DNA of 64,000 nucleotides from Pelagomonas calceolata (GCA_918797485.1 CAKKNE010000004.1:2728001-2792000); one strand, 5' to 3'; counted from the stretch's first letter, positions 18,379-28,256 are shown. Program-made: numbers and translations. The notes: generated by a model from the sequence alone, not told the origin.

Positions 18379-20349
18379 ATGGCCGAGTCCTTCCCGGCCT
18401 TCCTGCGCAGCCTCGAGAAATCAATAGAGCCGCTCGAAAGCATAGCGGGCGTCGCGCCGCCCTTCCGCGACGACGACGACGTCGAGCCGACGACCGCCTC
18501 TGATTTAGCCTTCGTCCTGCGCGATCTCCGTAGAGCAGCCGCCGGCGCGCGGGCGCTGATCACGTCCACGAACCTGCCCGAGTCGTCGGACGACGAGGGC
18601 ACGCAGATAATTGAGAGAACGCAGCTCGACGACGCCGCGCCCACCGTGCCCTACGCGTCGCAGCCATCGAATGAGGAGACGCAGACGCAGCGAGACCCCC
18701 CGCCGATCATTGACGGTGTCCGAGTGGGTGCCAAGGTCAAAAAGTATTTTCAGCGCGAGGGGACCTGTCGAGGCACCGTCAAATCTCTAGAACGAGTGGT
18801 GATCGACTGGGACGACGGTACACAAGTTGATTACAGTAGAAGTGAGGTGTCGCGGATGCTCGTGGCGGATCGAGCCATCGTACCGTTTGAGGGCGACCAT
18901 CCTAGAGGTGGACGGAGAAAGAGAGGTGCCGCGCGGCGGACGTCGGCGTCGGCGGAGCTGGGGCGAGGTCGGCGCCCGAAGAGCGGGCCTCAACGGTTCG
19001 CGGAATTGGTGGATGGCGGCAAGACCTACAAGGCCGAGTCGCCTGCGAAGAATCCAGCTCCTACGAAGACGTGCCCCGCGTGCGCTACACGCGTGCACGC
19101 GAGGAAGGCCAAGTGCGACTGCGGCCACGTGTTTGGTTCTAAGAGTGAGCCGGCACCGCCGCCTTCCACAGCGCCGCCTTCCACAGAATTACCACCTTTA
19201 GCGGAAGACGTCACGTCGCTCATCGCACGAGACGCTCCGATTAAGAGGACGAAGAAACACCGCGCGCCGCGCTACGAGCGCTACACGACGGCGACGTCGG
19301 CGCAGGAATATTTGAGGATGGGCGGGCAGCGGAAGGACCTGAAGTACGACATTGATAGTGGGTTCATTGAGGTTACCGATCGGGGACCACGAGTAGAAGA
19401 GTCGTCGAGTGACGACGAACCGGAGTACCCGAACAAACCGCGGGACCCGAACGGTTTGGCATCATTACCTTCCGTCGGCGAGGCCGCGTCGATGGTCGAC
19501 ATGGAACCCGTCCAGAGCCGCACTCTAGATGCGGAGTCGAAGCAACGGGCGCTCTGGCCCTTCAAGCCGCCGAATCCCGGCCGAAAATGGGAGAACTCTT
19601 GTTCGACATCTACCGGTCAATACCAGGACACGCAGTACGACGAGCAGCCGAAGCGCCACGACAAGCGGCGCTACGCGCGGCTGGCGCCGCGCGAGTCCCT
19701 TTCACCAGTACCGGAACGGTCTTCTTCGCCGGAGGCGCCCAACACGCCGGCGTCGTCGCCGAGACGCGAAGATGAGGACGCCGGTCCCACGGGCGAAGTT
19801 AAAAGAAAAGCGGAATGGGTCGGCAACTCCCTCGACTTGACCCTGGAAGACTCGCAGGACGACTCGCCGCCTGAGTCAAAGGACGAGACGCGGCTCAGCG
19901 AGGCGTCGCGGTCCAAGGGACGAGACTCGACCGCCGTGGACGAGGAGTGGGACGACACGCAGCCGCCCGAGCGGCCGCCCGCGGAGGTCCCCTACGCCGT
20001 CCCGCCCGTGCGGCAGAGCTACACGGGCTCGTCTCCGGAGGAACCCGAGCAGCGGCCGACGCGGCGCCACCTCGTGCAGCCGCGGGGCGACGAGACCGAC
20101 GACGGCGAGGACGACGACGAGGACGCGCCGCCGTCGAAGCGGCGCCGCGCGGCCGACGACGCGGAGGCGCCGCAGCGCGTCGTCGAGCTCTGCGCGGCCA
20201 TGGGTTTAGCAGTTTCGCGCAGCCAGGCCGCGAAGGCGCTGACGCGCGGCGACGTGGCCCACGCCGTGAGCATGCTCGTCGAGTCGGAGACGCGCGGGGT
20301 GGCGGCGTCGCGGCCGCGGAGCCGCGCCGGGAGCCCGCGCCCGCAATGA
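18379..20349 (+). CDS. Tudor-like / zinc-ribbon / UBA-like protein with SQ/TQ cluster
   Basis: A 656-residue, largely disordered nuclear-type protein. Order: a helical N-terminus; an SQ/TQ cluster at about 73-108 (GTQIIERTQ, YASQ, EETQTQ); a Tudor/SH3-like stretch about 112-165 (VRVGAKVKKYFQREGTCRGT, VVIDWDDGTQVDYSRSEV); a zinc ribbon with CPAC and CDCG (about 234-252); long acidic disorder with further TQ/SQ sites; and a C-terminal UBA-like helix bundle (QRVVELCAAMGLAVSRSQAA, about 610-645). SQ/TQ clusters are typical of ATM/ATR targets and UBA domains bind ubiquitin, so a DNA-damage or chromatin adaptor is a reasonable inference, not shown. Confidence 0.7.
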   Translation: MAESFPAFLRSLEKSIEPLESIAGVAPPFRDDDDVEPTTASDLAFVLRDLRRAAAGARALITSTNLPESSDDEGTQIIERTQLDDAAPTVPYASQPSNEETQTQRDPPPIIDGVRVGAKVKKYFQREGTCRGTVKSLERVVIDWDDGTQVDYSRSEVSRMLVADRAIVPFEGDHPRGGRRKRGAARRTSASAELGRGRRPKSGPQRFAELVDGGKTYKAESPAKNPAPTKTCPACATRVHARKAKCDCGHVFGSKSEPAPPPSTAPPSTELPPLAEDVTSLIARDAPIKRTKKHRAPRYERYTTATSAQEYLRMGGQRKDLKYDIDSGFIEVTDRGPRVEESSSDDEPEYPNKPRDPNGLASLPSVGEAASMVDMEPVQSRTLDAESKQRALWPFKPPNPGRKWENSCSTSTGQYQDTQYDEQPKRHDKRRYARLAPRESLSPVPERSSSPEAPNTPASSPRREDEDAGPTGEVKRKAEWVGNSLDLTLEDSQDDSPPESKDETRLSEASRSKGRDSTAVDEEWDDTQPPERPPAEVPYAVPPVRQSYTGSSPEEPEQRPTRRHLVQPRGDETDDGEDDDEDAPPSKRRRAADDAEAPQRVVELCAAMGLAVSRSQAAKALTRGDVAHAVSMLVESETRGVAASRPRSRAGSPRPQ

Positions 20350-20405
20350 CACTGTGCCTAATGCTTCGAGAACACTTGGGTCTTAGTTTCGAGACAGGGG
20401 GTGGA

Positions 20406-21530
20406 TCAGAAGTTCGCCTTGCGCACGAGGCGGTCCAGGTACGCCTGCTTGCCCTTGTGGAGCTTGGCGAGGTCGGCCGTCTCGAGCGCCGAGGACGTCT
20501 GCTTCGCCGGCGGCTCCCAGGCCCTGTCGTCCCCGGCGTTGACCTGCCGCAGCGGCGAGCGCAGCGGCGACTTCGACCGCGACCGCTCCTTGCGCGTGAG
20601 GCGGCCCCATGCCGCGCCGATCTCCGAGCAGATATCTGCCACGGCGACGTGCACGTCGTCCGTCTCCCGCAGGTCAAGCGACGTCGTCGTGAGGGCGGCG
20701 TTGACAGCGCCGGGCGCGCACGCAAGGATGGAGAGTTTGACGACGCTCCCCTTCTGCGTGATCGCGATGCGGCAGACGCGGCCGCCCGTGAACGACGCCG
20801 CTGCCGGGAGGTCGGGAAGGTCCTCGTTCACGCCGAGCGCCGACGCCGCGGCCCGTTGGAGTGCCCCAAGTTCCCGCCGCAGCTCCTCGCCGCATTCCAT
20901 ATCAGACGCTCGACAATCGACGCGCACGTCCCTGGAGGTCGACGGCGCCGCGATCTCCGCGCGGAGCCGCCACCTCCCTCCAACCGTCTGGGACTTGAGC
21001 GCGGACACGGCGCAGCGCCAGTCCCGCGACCGCCGCCGAAACCAGCCCTTCTTCTCAATGACGGAAGGGGGCGGCGCCCGCAGGTCCAGCGCGTCGGCTA
21101 GTCGCTTCTTGGCGTCCGTCAGCATGGGGCCCCACCGCTCCAGGGACCGGCGGTGCCCCGAGGCCTTGCATTGGCCCGCGAGGACCGCTCTTGAAGTCTT
21201 CAGGCGACGCGCAGCTAAGCGCAGGAACGTGGCGAGCGCCATCTCCATGCTCGCGGCCACGTCGGCGTCCGCGCCCTCCTGGTCGCAGCGGAACGCTTGT
21301 GGTACTCCATCGTGCGTCTCCAAAACCCAGCATTCTATCGCGCCACCGTGGGTCTTCAAGCGCAGCGTGATGCGCGGCCGCGGGGCCTCGTCGGCGCTCG
21401 CGCAGGCCGCCTGGAGCGCCGCGTCGACGGCCTTGACCGTCCTCCCGGCCTCGAAGTGCTCCGTTAATGCGGCGATGCGTCGGTCGGTGTCGTCCTTGGG
21501 GGACGGGCTCGCCGCCGTGAGGGCGGCCAT
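20406..21530 (-). CDS. Unknown soluble protein (374 aa)
   Basis: An intact single-exon frame from an ATG. Composition is mixed alpha/beta (RITLRLKTHGGAIECWVLET, EMALATFLRLAARRLKTSRA, RVCRIAITQKGSVVKLSILA). No signal peptide, membrane segment or recognised motif. The C-terminus is basic and Ser-rich (KERSRSKSPLRSPLR). It converges with the UBA-like gene (56-base gap). Function unknown. Confidence 0.65.
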   Translation of the reverse strand: MAALTAASPSPKDDTDRRIAALTEHFEAGRTVKAVDAALQAACASADEAPRPRITLRLKTHGGAIECWVLETHDGVPQAFRCDQEGADADVAASMEMALATFLRLAARRLKTSRAVLAGQCKASGHRRSLERWGPMLTDAKKRLADALDLRAPPPSVIEKKGWFRRRSRDWRCAVSALKSQTVGGRWRLRAEIAAPSTSRDVRVDCRASDMECGEELRRELGALQRAAASALGVNEDLPDLPAAASFTGGRVCRIAITQKGSVVKLSILACAPGAVNAALTTTSLDLRETDDVHVAVADICSEIGAAWGRLTRKERSRSKSPLRSPLRQVNAGDDRAWEPPAKQTSSALETADLAKLHKGKQAYLDRLVRKANF

Positions 21531-21947
21531 CGTCGTCTTTCCGCGCGCCGGAGCTTGACAGCGCCTCTTTGGTCGACTGTTTTTTGGGCGCCTCGCTGGC
21601 GCCCCGGGGTCGTTCTGCGCGGTGCCGGCGGCGCGACGGTACTACGCTCGGGTGGTCTGCGTGGCGCTGCGGCTCGCGGTCGCGGCGTGGGGCGCTTATG
21701 CGGCCGGCAATATTCCAACAGGCTTGACGAGCACCGGCGCGCGGAGGCCTGCGCGGCCGTGCGAACGATCAATGTACTCGTGGCGCTTCAACGGACGTGT
21801 CGTAGCACTGGTGAACAGCAAAACTAGTATGTAAGTACGCTAGCTACAGCCCAGGCAAAAAAGGGCAAACTGGGCCAGTACTCGCACACCGGTGCGCCAG
21901 TGGTCGTGAAAACGTCACATCGGAACCCCAGCAGCGTGCTGCACAAC
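21531..21947. other. Divergent promoter region
   Basis: No supported gene. Contains a CTAG element at 21824-21843. Confidence 0.35.
21824..21843. promoter_or_regulatory. CTAG palindrome element copy
   Basis: CTAGTATGTAAGTACGCTAG, a 20-base form, 104 bases before the next ATG. Confidence 0.45.
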
Positions 21948-22796
21948 ATGGCTGCTCGACGCGCAGTCTGCACGCTGCTGCTGCTCGCGCCGGCCGCCCC
22001 CCTCATGATGCCTCACAGCCGGCGTGGCGTCGCACTACAAGCTTTAGCCGAGGATTTGTTAGCTGCCGAGGGACCACAACTCGCCGAATTAGTGGAAAAC
22101 AACTTCGAAGCCATCGACGCCGAGACGATGGCAAGTATACAGCAAGCGACACCGGACGCCGCCGAGCGCATCATGAGCGCCTTCGCGGTGGAGACCGATA
22201 AACGGATGCTGAAGGCGAAGGAACGGCTGGAACACGTGCTGGATGCGGGCGAATTACTAGAAATGGACCGGCGACTCACCACGTTATTCAAGCAGGGCCA
22301 AGCAGATGCTGCCTTACTCCTATGTCTGAACGCGAACGTCGAAGCCGCAGACCCGGGCACGGACAAGCATTCCATCATGCTCCACCTCTACACGAGGGCC
22401 CAGGAAGAATTTGAGAAAAAAGCAGATCCGGCTCGAGCCCTCGTGCACAAGCTCTGTAGGCAGCCGGACGCGCAGATCCGGGACAATATTTTGAGGACCT
22501 ATTTGGCGCCTCAAACGGAGTTGATCGCGCCGGACGCGACGCGCATACCGTTGGAGACGCCGATGCCGGCGCAGATCTCGCATGCACAGTTCTCGGACGC
22601 CGTGGCGTCGACGGTAGAGCAGCTGCGGGGCTTGGACGCCGACGGAGATTTAGTGAATGCGAACATCGAGTGCTGCCGCCAGGTCGCCATCGAGGCGCGA
22701 CGGGTGTTGCTGGAGACGGGGGCACCCGAACACGTCCGCGCCTTCGAGGAGGAGCTCGCGAAGACGTGGCCGATGGGGTCGCCTAATGGTGGGTAG
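21948..22796 (+). CDS. Predicted organelle/secretory-targeted alpha-helical protein, unknown
   Basis: 282 residues from the ATG at 21948; the frame opens 48 bases earlier with a GTG only. The N-terminus MAARRAVCTLLLLAPAAPLM is a signal or first part of a bipartite plastid presequence, followed by a basic SRRG. The rest is almost wholly helical (DKRMLKAKERLEHVLDAGEL, ADAALLLCLNANVEAADPG, HLYTRAQEEFEKKADPARAL). A chloroplast location is plausible for this kind of alga, but the family is not recognised. Confidence 0.65.
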   Translation: MAARRAVCTLLLLAPAAPLMMPHSRRGVALQALAEDLLAAEGPQLAELVENNFEAIDAETMASIQQATPDAAERIMSAFAVETDKRMLKAKERLEHVLDAGELLEMDRRLTTLFKQGQADAALLLCLNANVEAADPGTDKHSIMLHLYTRAQEEFEKKADPARALVHKLCRQPDAQIRDNILRTYLAPQTELIAPDATRIPLETPMPAQISHAQFSDAVASTVEQLRGLDADGDLVNANIECCRQVAIEARRVLLETGAPEHVRAFEEELAKTWPMGSPNGG

Positions 22797-23102
22797 TAGT
22801 CTTCTCTCCGGCGCCGCGCGTGGTGAGCGGCCCGCGTCGCGTCGAGGAGCGTCCCGGACCGGGCGTCGTCAGGGCGGTGCTAGTGGCAGCCGGCAGCGGT
22901 CCGGGGCGCGCCTTCCAAAGGGCTCCGCGCGTAGGAAAGCGCTAGCGGGATGTAAGACACTAGGCCGGTTGGCCGGTTCGGATTTTGGTCGGCACACAGC
23001 GGTGCGTGCACGCGTTGCGGCAGCCAGGCGCCGCGAGAAAGCAATGTGTTGGGTCGCAACCTAGCCATCGTACAACTGCGGGCAGCCGACACCGCTCCAC
23101 CG
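22797..23102. other. Intergenic region upstream of CHAT-like gene
   Basis: No gene. Contains a CTAG element (22942-22963, inverted) and GGCAGCC shortly before the ATG. Confidence 0.35.
22942..22963. promoter_or_regulatory. CTAG palindrome element copy (inverted)
   Basis: On the minus strand it reads CTAGTGTCTTACATC then CCGCTAG. It lies about 140 bases before the ATG of the CHAT-like gene. Confidence 0.55.
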
Positions 23103-26100
23103 ATGGACCCCAGCGACCCGTCGTACGGCACGGCCGTGGGCCACGGCTACTGCATCGGGGATCGCGTCGAGCTCCATTCGCTCAAAGGGGCCGCGGAGCA
23201 CAACGGCAAGCGCGGCACCGTGACCGGTGCGCAGAACGAGCGCATCAAAGTGAAATTGGACGGAGACAAGTCGCTCGCGCTCAAACCCGTCAACCTGACG
23301 AAGCTGGACGCGACGCCGCCGAAGCCCAAGCCGCAGGCACCGGCGAAGCCGCCGCCGCCGCGCGCCGCCCGCTTCACGGAACCGGCGCCGACGCAGAAGC
23401 CGCAGAGCGCCGACGCCCGCTTCACGGACTTCTTCGCCGAGGACAAGAAGGAGGCGCCGACGTCAGATGATGCGGAGATTCTCGCGATGGAGGCGAACAT
23501 CAAGGAATACAAAGCGCAAGAAAAAAGGAGAGCCATCAAGGCCGCGAAGGCGCGCGCCGCGCGGCAGGAGCGCGCCATGAAAGCAAAAATTATTGAGGAA
23601 CGTTCCAAGAAACAGCAGCGGGAGGCCGAGGAGGTCTGGGTCGACGGGCGGCGCGTTGACGAGAAGCAGTCGTCATCATCGTCTGACGAAGACGCCGTCG
23701 ATGAGCTCCACGACTGCAAACCCACGAAGAGAAAAAAATCATGGTTTAATTGGTCAAAGCCAGATGAAGACGTGGCTTTAACTGCCGATGAATTAGCGTA
23801 TGCGGGCGATTTCGGGACGGACGAGGAGGCGCGCGTGCAGAGGAAATTAGTACCAAAGCGGCCGCGGCCGACGGACTGGGAAGAACTCCAGTCGAAAGCT
23901 CTAGCGATCAAGGACTGCCCCGTCCCGCGCGAAGATCCGGAAGGCGCCATCAAGTTTTTATCGAGGCGGTTAAGGCGTTCACGAGATGTCTCCTCATCTT
24001 GCAGAGCTTGGTTCGCCGTTCATGAATTGCTGGCCGCGGCCTTTCTGAGGCTGGAAGAACAGTCCGTATCCGTGCTCAAGTCGGCCCTGTACCATGATGA
24101 GCGATGCTTGGAAGGTGTGGCGAAGGCCGGTCGAGGACCGCTAGACGCGGAACGGCCTAGGATAGAGAGGCGCGCGGCGCAGACGTGCGGCAAGCTAGGC
24201 GACGCGTTGAAGCGGAAGGGTCTGCCGCCGTCCCAACGGCGCAGTTTATGCAGGAAGGAGTGCGAATTGGCCGATCTCGCGGCGGAGAATAGTAGGTACG
24301 TCGACGACGACGAGCTAGCTAAAGTCGCTAGAATTGCGGCCTTGGAGCTGAAGGGCACGGCGTATCTACGGTTATGTAGGTTAGAGCAAGCTGATGCGGA
24401 CGCCGGCGAGGCGAGACTACCTCCAGCATCTCTGAAAGCTCTTGGCAGTGCCGTCGAAGCGTTCGAGGAGGCCTGTGCGGACGTAAAAACGGCGGACGGC
24501 GACGCTCTGGCGCGCTTCGGCGCGTCGCTCGAAGCTCGAGCCGTCGCGTCCCGGAAAGAGGCGGTTGATCCCGTGGAATTAAGACGAGCCCTGGAGGCTC
24601 TAGGTGCTGCATGCGACAGCGACTGTCGAACGGGCAATAAAAAGGAAGTCCAGACCCTGCAGGCGTCTACATCATTGTACGCTGCAAGAGTGGCCTTCCA
24701 CCTCCTGAACCGGGGCGAGGACGATGAGAGGTTTATTCAAGCGTTCGCCAAGGAAGTAGTGCTGCGGGCGGCCCACTCCGCGTCCTTGAAACCGTCCCTG
24801 GAAGCTGATTATCTCGAGGCCGCCGGGTCGTTGCGAGAGGACTCGGACTATGGCAGGAAGACTGCTCTCAAAGCGCTCGAACGGGCTCGAGCGTCCTTGC
24901 AGATGGAAATACGAGCTGAGCGTCCGAAGGAGAACAATCGGAAGCAGGACGCCGAACGGGCGAAGAAGCGAGGCGATCGGGAAGCTGTTGAGAGGGTGGA
25001 AGCCGTGTCGCGAGCGTCGCGGTGGCGCTTCGCGACGCTACACCGGGAGACCGAGCGAGCATTGGGATTGGTCGCCAACCGTTTAGGACAGAGAAAAATG
25101 GCAGTGGACGCCTGGGAAAAAGCGTGCGCCGGCGTCGATTCTTCCTGTAGAAGTGAATTGAAGAAGCGGCCGGACGCATCGACGTGTACGAACTTGGAGC
25201 TCGGTGCCATCCGCTCGTTGATGAAAGATTATAGAGGCTCGGCCGAGGCCTACGAGCGGGCCTGTGAGGCGTCGCAGCGGGTAGCTGCGCTGGCATCAAT
25301 GGCCAAGGACCCATCGAGGTGTGAACGGGCCGTCCAGTTATGTACTCAAGCGTCCGATGCTGGTGTACATGCGACAATCACTGCAATACAAAACGAGTAC
25401 AAGAAGTGCAAGTGGGACTTTTGCGAAGGGAAATGGCTCAAAGTTCGCGGTACGGCCGATGCGTTGTTGTTACTGAGGCTCGCGGAAGGCAAACTAGCCG
25501 CTCAAAGGGCTCTGAAATTGGGTCCCTGCGTCCAGCAACTCAAAGATAAATTAGATGCCAAGACCCTAAGTGCGCTGCGCGACTTGGAGACCAATATGAA
25601 GAAGGCAGCAGTAGCCGCGAAGCCGGCGTTAGTGGCCTCGACGCAAGTCGCGTCGCCTCCCGCGCCGCCTAGACTGGAAGTCGTGAGAAGTGTATCATTG
25701 TCAGAATTGGCGGAGGGGCCCGCACTACTGAGAAAGACGGCTTCATTAATAGAAGCCGACGCGGACGTCGAGCAGTGTTCCTGGGGCCTCGAGCGGTTAA
25801 GTCATGCGCCCCACTTGAGTGTTCAATTAGCTTGTGGTCCTCGGGACGCGCGGGGCGACTTGGAGGCTATTTTACGAGACGAGAACGACGTCGTGGTTTC
25901 GTTCTTCGTTTCTCACCAACAGCTGATTGGCGTGGCCTTCGGGGACAAACTGAAGACCGCGCGACTATTTGTTTCTTCTAATATTTCAATGGAGAAGACC
26001 GTGGAGCAGGCCATGCGGGCGCGCGGGAAAGCCGCGAGGTCTTCGGCTCTAGATTTAGCGCGTATTATTGCAATTGACGAGTTGAGGGATGTATTTCCCT

Positions 26101-27383
26101 CAGCAAAAGACTGGGCCTTCTGTATGACAGGATTGCCAAAAATACCCTTCCACGCCTTACCTTTGGCGAACGGCGCGTCTCTCCTCGATAGTGTCGTGGT
26201 ACGCTACGGTTCGAGTGTAGCCGAGCTCGCATCCATCGAAAAACGTAGTAAAGTGGGAGGCACGCTACTCGCAACAATCGCGCCGAAGCCCGAGCAACAA
26301 ACGGACGGCGCTTTGTTGGAACATGCGTCAGTGAAGAAGGGCTGGCGCTGCGCCAAGGTGACCATACCCTGCAAGAGTGTCCCGGCCCTGGTCATGGACA
26401 CTTCCGGAAAGGAGGCGGGTGCCGATCTACTGGATGCGAATATGGTCTACTGGTCCACGGCATCGATCGACGGAGACGGTTTGAAATTGAAGGAGCAAGG
26501 CTGGGAGCAGACCTTTCCTTCCTTACATTTATGTGCCGTCAAGGAGCTGCTACCCGCTTGTGATTGCTTGTTCATCCTGAAATCTTCCGGAGACGTCTCA
26601 AAAACATCAGAAGTTCGTTCTGCTTTACACCTGACGGGCGCGTCTTCGGTCGTGTTACCTGCCTTACAAGCGCCGCCCCTATCTACGGATGGCAAGGAGG
26701 CGTGCTTGTTGCGAGCCTTGGTGATGCTGGCCTTCCTGAAATATCTCAGGAAGCACGAGAAGACTAACAGGTGTACTGCGCATGCTCTAAGGGACGCGCA
26801 GCGGTGGTTGCGAGATGCTACCTTACAGGACGCGCGTAAACTCCTCCAGAAAGCGCCACTCGATCCGACGGAGAAGAAGGAATTCGCCACATCTCTCTTA
26901 GATGCGTTCTCTGATCTAAATACGAAGCTGGCGCCCGACCTTTGTGATTGGGCGGGGTTCTCGCTCTCGGGGTCCGGGAGAGGCTTGCAGGGAGCGGGCT
27001 GGACGGAGAAGGATAATAATTATGTGCTGGGCAACGACGACTCGTCGGAAGCATCATCAGATGAGGAAGCCGACGCCGGGGACAAGTACTTCGCTGCGCA
27101 ATTTGATGAGTTCTGCAACACGCGCGATGGCCGGAGATTGGTCCGGGAGCTGGGCCCGGAGAAAGCTCTCAAGCAGTGGAAACAAAAAGTAGCGCGCGAC
27201 AAGCGCGTTGCCGCGACGTCTAGAGCATTGGCGGGCGCGCGGTCGTCCGTGACCTCCGGAAGTGCGAAAGCTAAAGCTGCCGCGCGGCGCGCCAAGGCCA
27301 AGGCTGCTTTAGCTGGTGGAGCTATGAAGCTGGCTGCGGAGAAGCAGAAAAACAAAGAGTCGGGGGCGTGTGTAGTGTCTTAG
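23103..27383 (+). CDS. TPR-CHAT-like protein with apparently inactive protease fold
   Basis: 1,426 residues from the ATG at 23103. The N-terminus (about 15-65) has a KOW/SH3-like stretch (YCIGDRVELHSLKGAAEHNG). A basic coiled segment follows, then a long helical TPR-like solenoid (about 270-840; for example KDYRGSAEAYERACEASQRV). The C-terminal third (about 925-1260) resembles a CHAT caspase-like domain: IPFHALPL, a VVRYGSSVAEL strand, VYWSTASIDGDGLKL, CAVKELLPACDCLFILKSSG, GASSVVLPAL and ALRDAQRWLRDAT occur in the expected order. CHAT proteases use His in ATHG and Cys in SAC; here those positions read STAS and LKSS. An adaptor role is inferred. The C-terminus is Lys/Ala-rich. Confidence 0.65.
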   Translation: MDPSDPSYGTAVGHGYCIGDRVELHSLKGAAEHNGKRGTVTGAQNERIKVKLDGDKSLALKPVNLTKLDATPPKPKPQAPAKPPPPRAARFTEPAPTQKPQSADARFTDFFAEDKKEAPTSDDAEILAMEANIKEYKAQEKRRAIKAAKARAARQERAMKAKIIEERSKKQQREAEEVWVDGRRVDEKQSSSSSDEDAVDELHDCKPTKRKKSWFNWSKPDEDVALTADELAYAGDFGTDEEARVQRKLVPKRPRPTDWEELQSKALAIKDCPVPREDPEGAIKFLSRRLRRSRDVSSSCRAWFAVHELLAAAFLRLEEQSVSVLKSALYHDERCLEGVAKAGRGPLDAERPRIERRAAQTCGKLGDALKRKGLPPSQRRSLCRKECELADLAAENSRYVDDDELAKVARIAALELKGTAYLRLCRLEQADADAGEARLPPASLKALGSAVEAFEEACADVKTADGDALARFGASLEARAVASRKEAVDPVELRRALEALGAACDSDCRTGNKKEVQTLQASTSLYAARVAFHLLNRGEDDERFIQAFAKEVVLRAAHSASLKPSLEADYLEAAGSLREDSDYGRKTALKALERARASLQMEIRAERPKENNRKQDAERAKKRGDREAVERVEAVSRASRWRFATLHRETERALGLVANRLGQRKMAVDAWEKACAGVDSSCRSELKKRPDASTCTNLELGAIRSLMKDYRGSAEAYERACEASQRVAALASMAKDPSRCERAVQLCTQASDAGVHATITAIQNEYKKCKWDFCEGKWLKVRGTADALLLLRLAEGKLAAQRALKLGPCVQQLKDKLDAKTLSALRDLETNMKKAAVAAKPALVASTQVASPPAPPRLEVVRSVSLSELAEGPALLRKTASLIEADADVEQCSWGLERLSHAPHLSVQLACGPRDARGDLEAILRDENDVVVSFFVSHQQLIGVAFGDKLKTARLFVSSNISMEKTVEQAMRARGKAARSSALDLARIIAIDELRDVFPSAKDWAFCMTGLPKIPFHALPLANGASLLDSVVVRYGSSVAELASIEKRSKVGGTLLATIAPKPEQQTDGALLEHASVKKGWRCAKVTIPCKSVPALVMDTSGKEAGADLLDANMVYWSTASIDGDGLKLKEQGWEQTFPSLHLCAVKELLPACDCLFILKSSGDVSKTSEVRSALHLTGASSVVLPALQAPPLSTDGKEACLLRALVMLAFLKYLRKHEKTNRCTAHALRDAQRWLRDATLQDARKLLQKAPLDPTEKKEFATSLLDAFSDLNTKLAPDLCDWAGFSLSGSGRGLQGAGWTEKDNNYVLGNDDSSEASSDEEADAGDKYFAAQFDEFCNTRDGRRLVRELGPEKALKQWKQKVARDKRVAATSRALAGARSSVTSGSAKAKAAARRAKAKAALAGGAMKLAAEKQKNKESGACVVS

Positions 27384-27387
27384 CCTC

Positions 27388-28095
27388 TCACAGCGTGTAG
27401 TCGCTCGCGCAGCCCTCGATCGGCGCCGCGTCCTCGCCCACGACCGGCGCGCCGCCGATCTCGCGGGCCACGCGCGCGACGGTAGGGACGTCGCGCACGA
27501 GCTCGTAGTACACGCCCTTGGCGTTTGTGAGGGTCACGCCCGCGTCGCGCATTCGCAGCATGCCGGCGGCGTGGTGGGGCGGCGGCGTGGCGACGGCGTC
27601 CTCGACGACGACGACGCGATAGCCAGCGGATTTTAGGCCCAGGGCCGACTGCGCGACGCACACGTCCGTCTCCAGGCCCACGAGGATGAACGTATCGACG
27701 CCGCGCGCCGCGGCGACCGCGTCGACGGCGGCCCGGATGTCCGGCTGCCCGTAGAGATTCCAGACCAACTTGTTCCAGACGCGCGTGCCCGCGGGCAGCA
27801 GCGCACTTAGTGAAGGGTGCATCGGCGGGTTGCTTCCTCCCTCGGCGTAGTCCTCGGCCGTCGCGAGGATGGGCAGCTCCATCGCCTTCGCGACCTTCAT
27901 CACGAAGGCGATGCGCTCGACGAGGCTGGCGCGCTGGGCGAGCGGCAGCTTGTCGAGGAAGTTCTGCTGCGCGTCGATGACGACCAGCGCCGTGCGGTTC
28001 GCGTCGAGGAGCTCCCAGCCGGCGGCGGTCCCGCACGAGTCGGTTGCGCCGACGGCGCAGAGGGTCAGCGTCGCGACCAGGCGTCGGACAGCCAT
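27388..28095 (-). CDS. Secreted isochorismatase-like (cysteine) hydrolase
   Basis: 235 residues from the ATG at 28095; MAVRRLVATLTLCAVGATDS is a signal peptide. The isochorismatase fold shows the triad Asp in ALVVIDAQQNFLD, Lys in RVWNKLVWNLY and Cys in VGLETDVCVAQSALGL. Members hydrolyse isochorismate, nicotinamide or related amides; the substrate here is unknown. The secretory signal is uncommon for the family and suggests an endomembrane, extracellular or plastid location. Its stop lies 4 bases from the stop of the convergent CHAT-like gene. A short upstream frame precedes the start. Confidence 0.8.
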   Translation of the reverse strand: MAVRRLVATLTLCAVGATDSCGTAAGWELLDANRTALVVIDAQQNFLDKLPLAQRASLVERIAFVMKVAKAMELPILATAEDYAEGGSNPPMHPSLSALLPAGTRVWNKLVWNLYGQPDIRAAVDAVAAARGVDTFILVGLETDVCVAQSALGLKSAGYRVVVVEDAVATPPPHHAAGMLRMRDAGVTLTNAKGVYYELVRDVPTVARVAREIGGAPVVGEDAAPIEGCASDYTL

Positions 28096-28112
28096 ATCCA
28101 GAGGGCTCGCGA

Positions 28113-28256
28113 CTACGCGCGATGCAATCGATGCGACGCCTCCTGGCCAGACCGGAGCCACCCCGTTCGCGTGCACCGTTCTCTGTACAACCGTATCAGA
28201 TAGACCGCCAGCACCGCGCCGCCGACGGTGCCCAGCAGGGAAGCCAGGTCTGGCAT
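28113..28256 (-). other. Upstream ORF with hydrophobic peptide (47 aa)
   Basis: ATG at 28256, stop at 28113, 17 bases before the hydrolase ATG. It encodes MPDLASLLGTVGGAVLAVYL and then a basic tail, so it looks like a single membrane-spanning peptide. It could be a regulatory uORF or a coding first exon; donor and acceptor phases I tried do not join it to the hydrolase. Confidence 0.3.
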
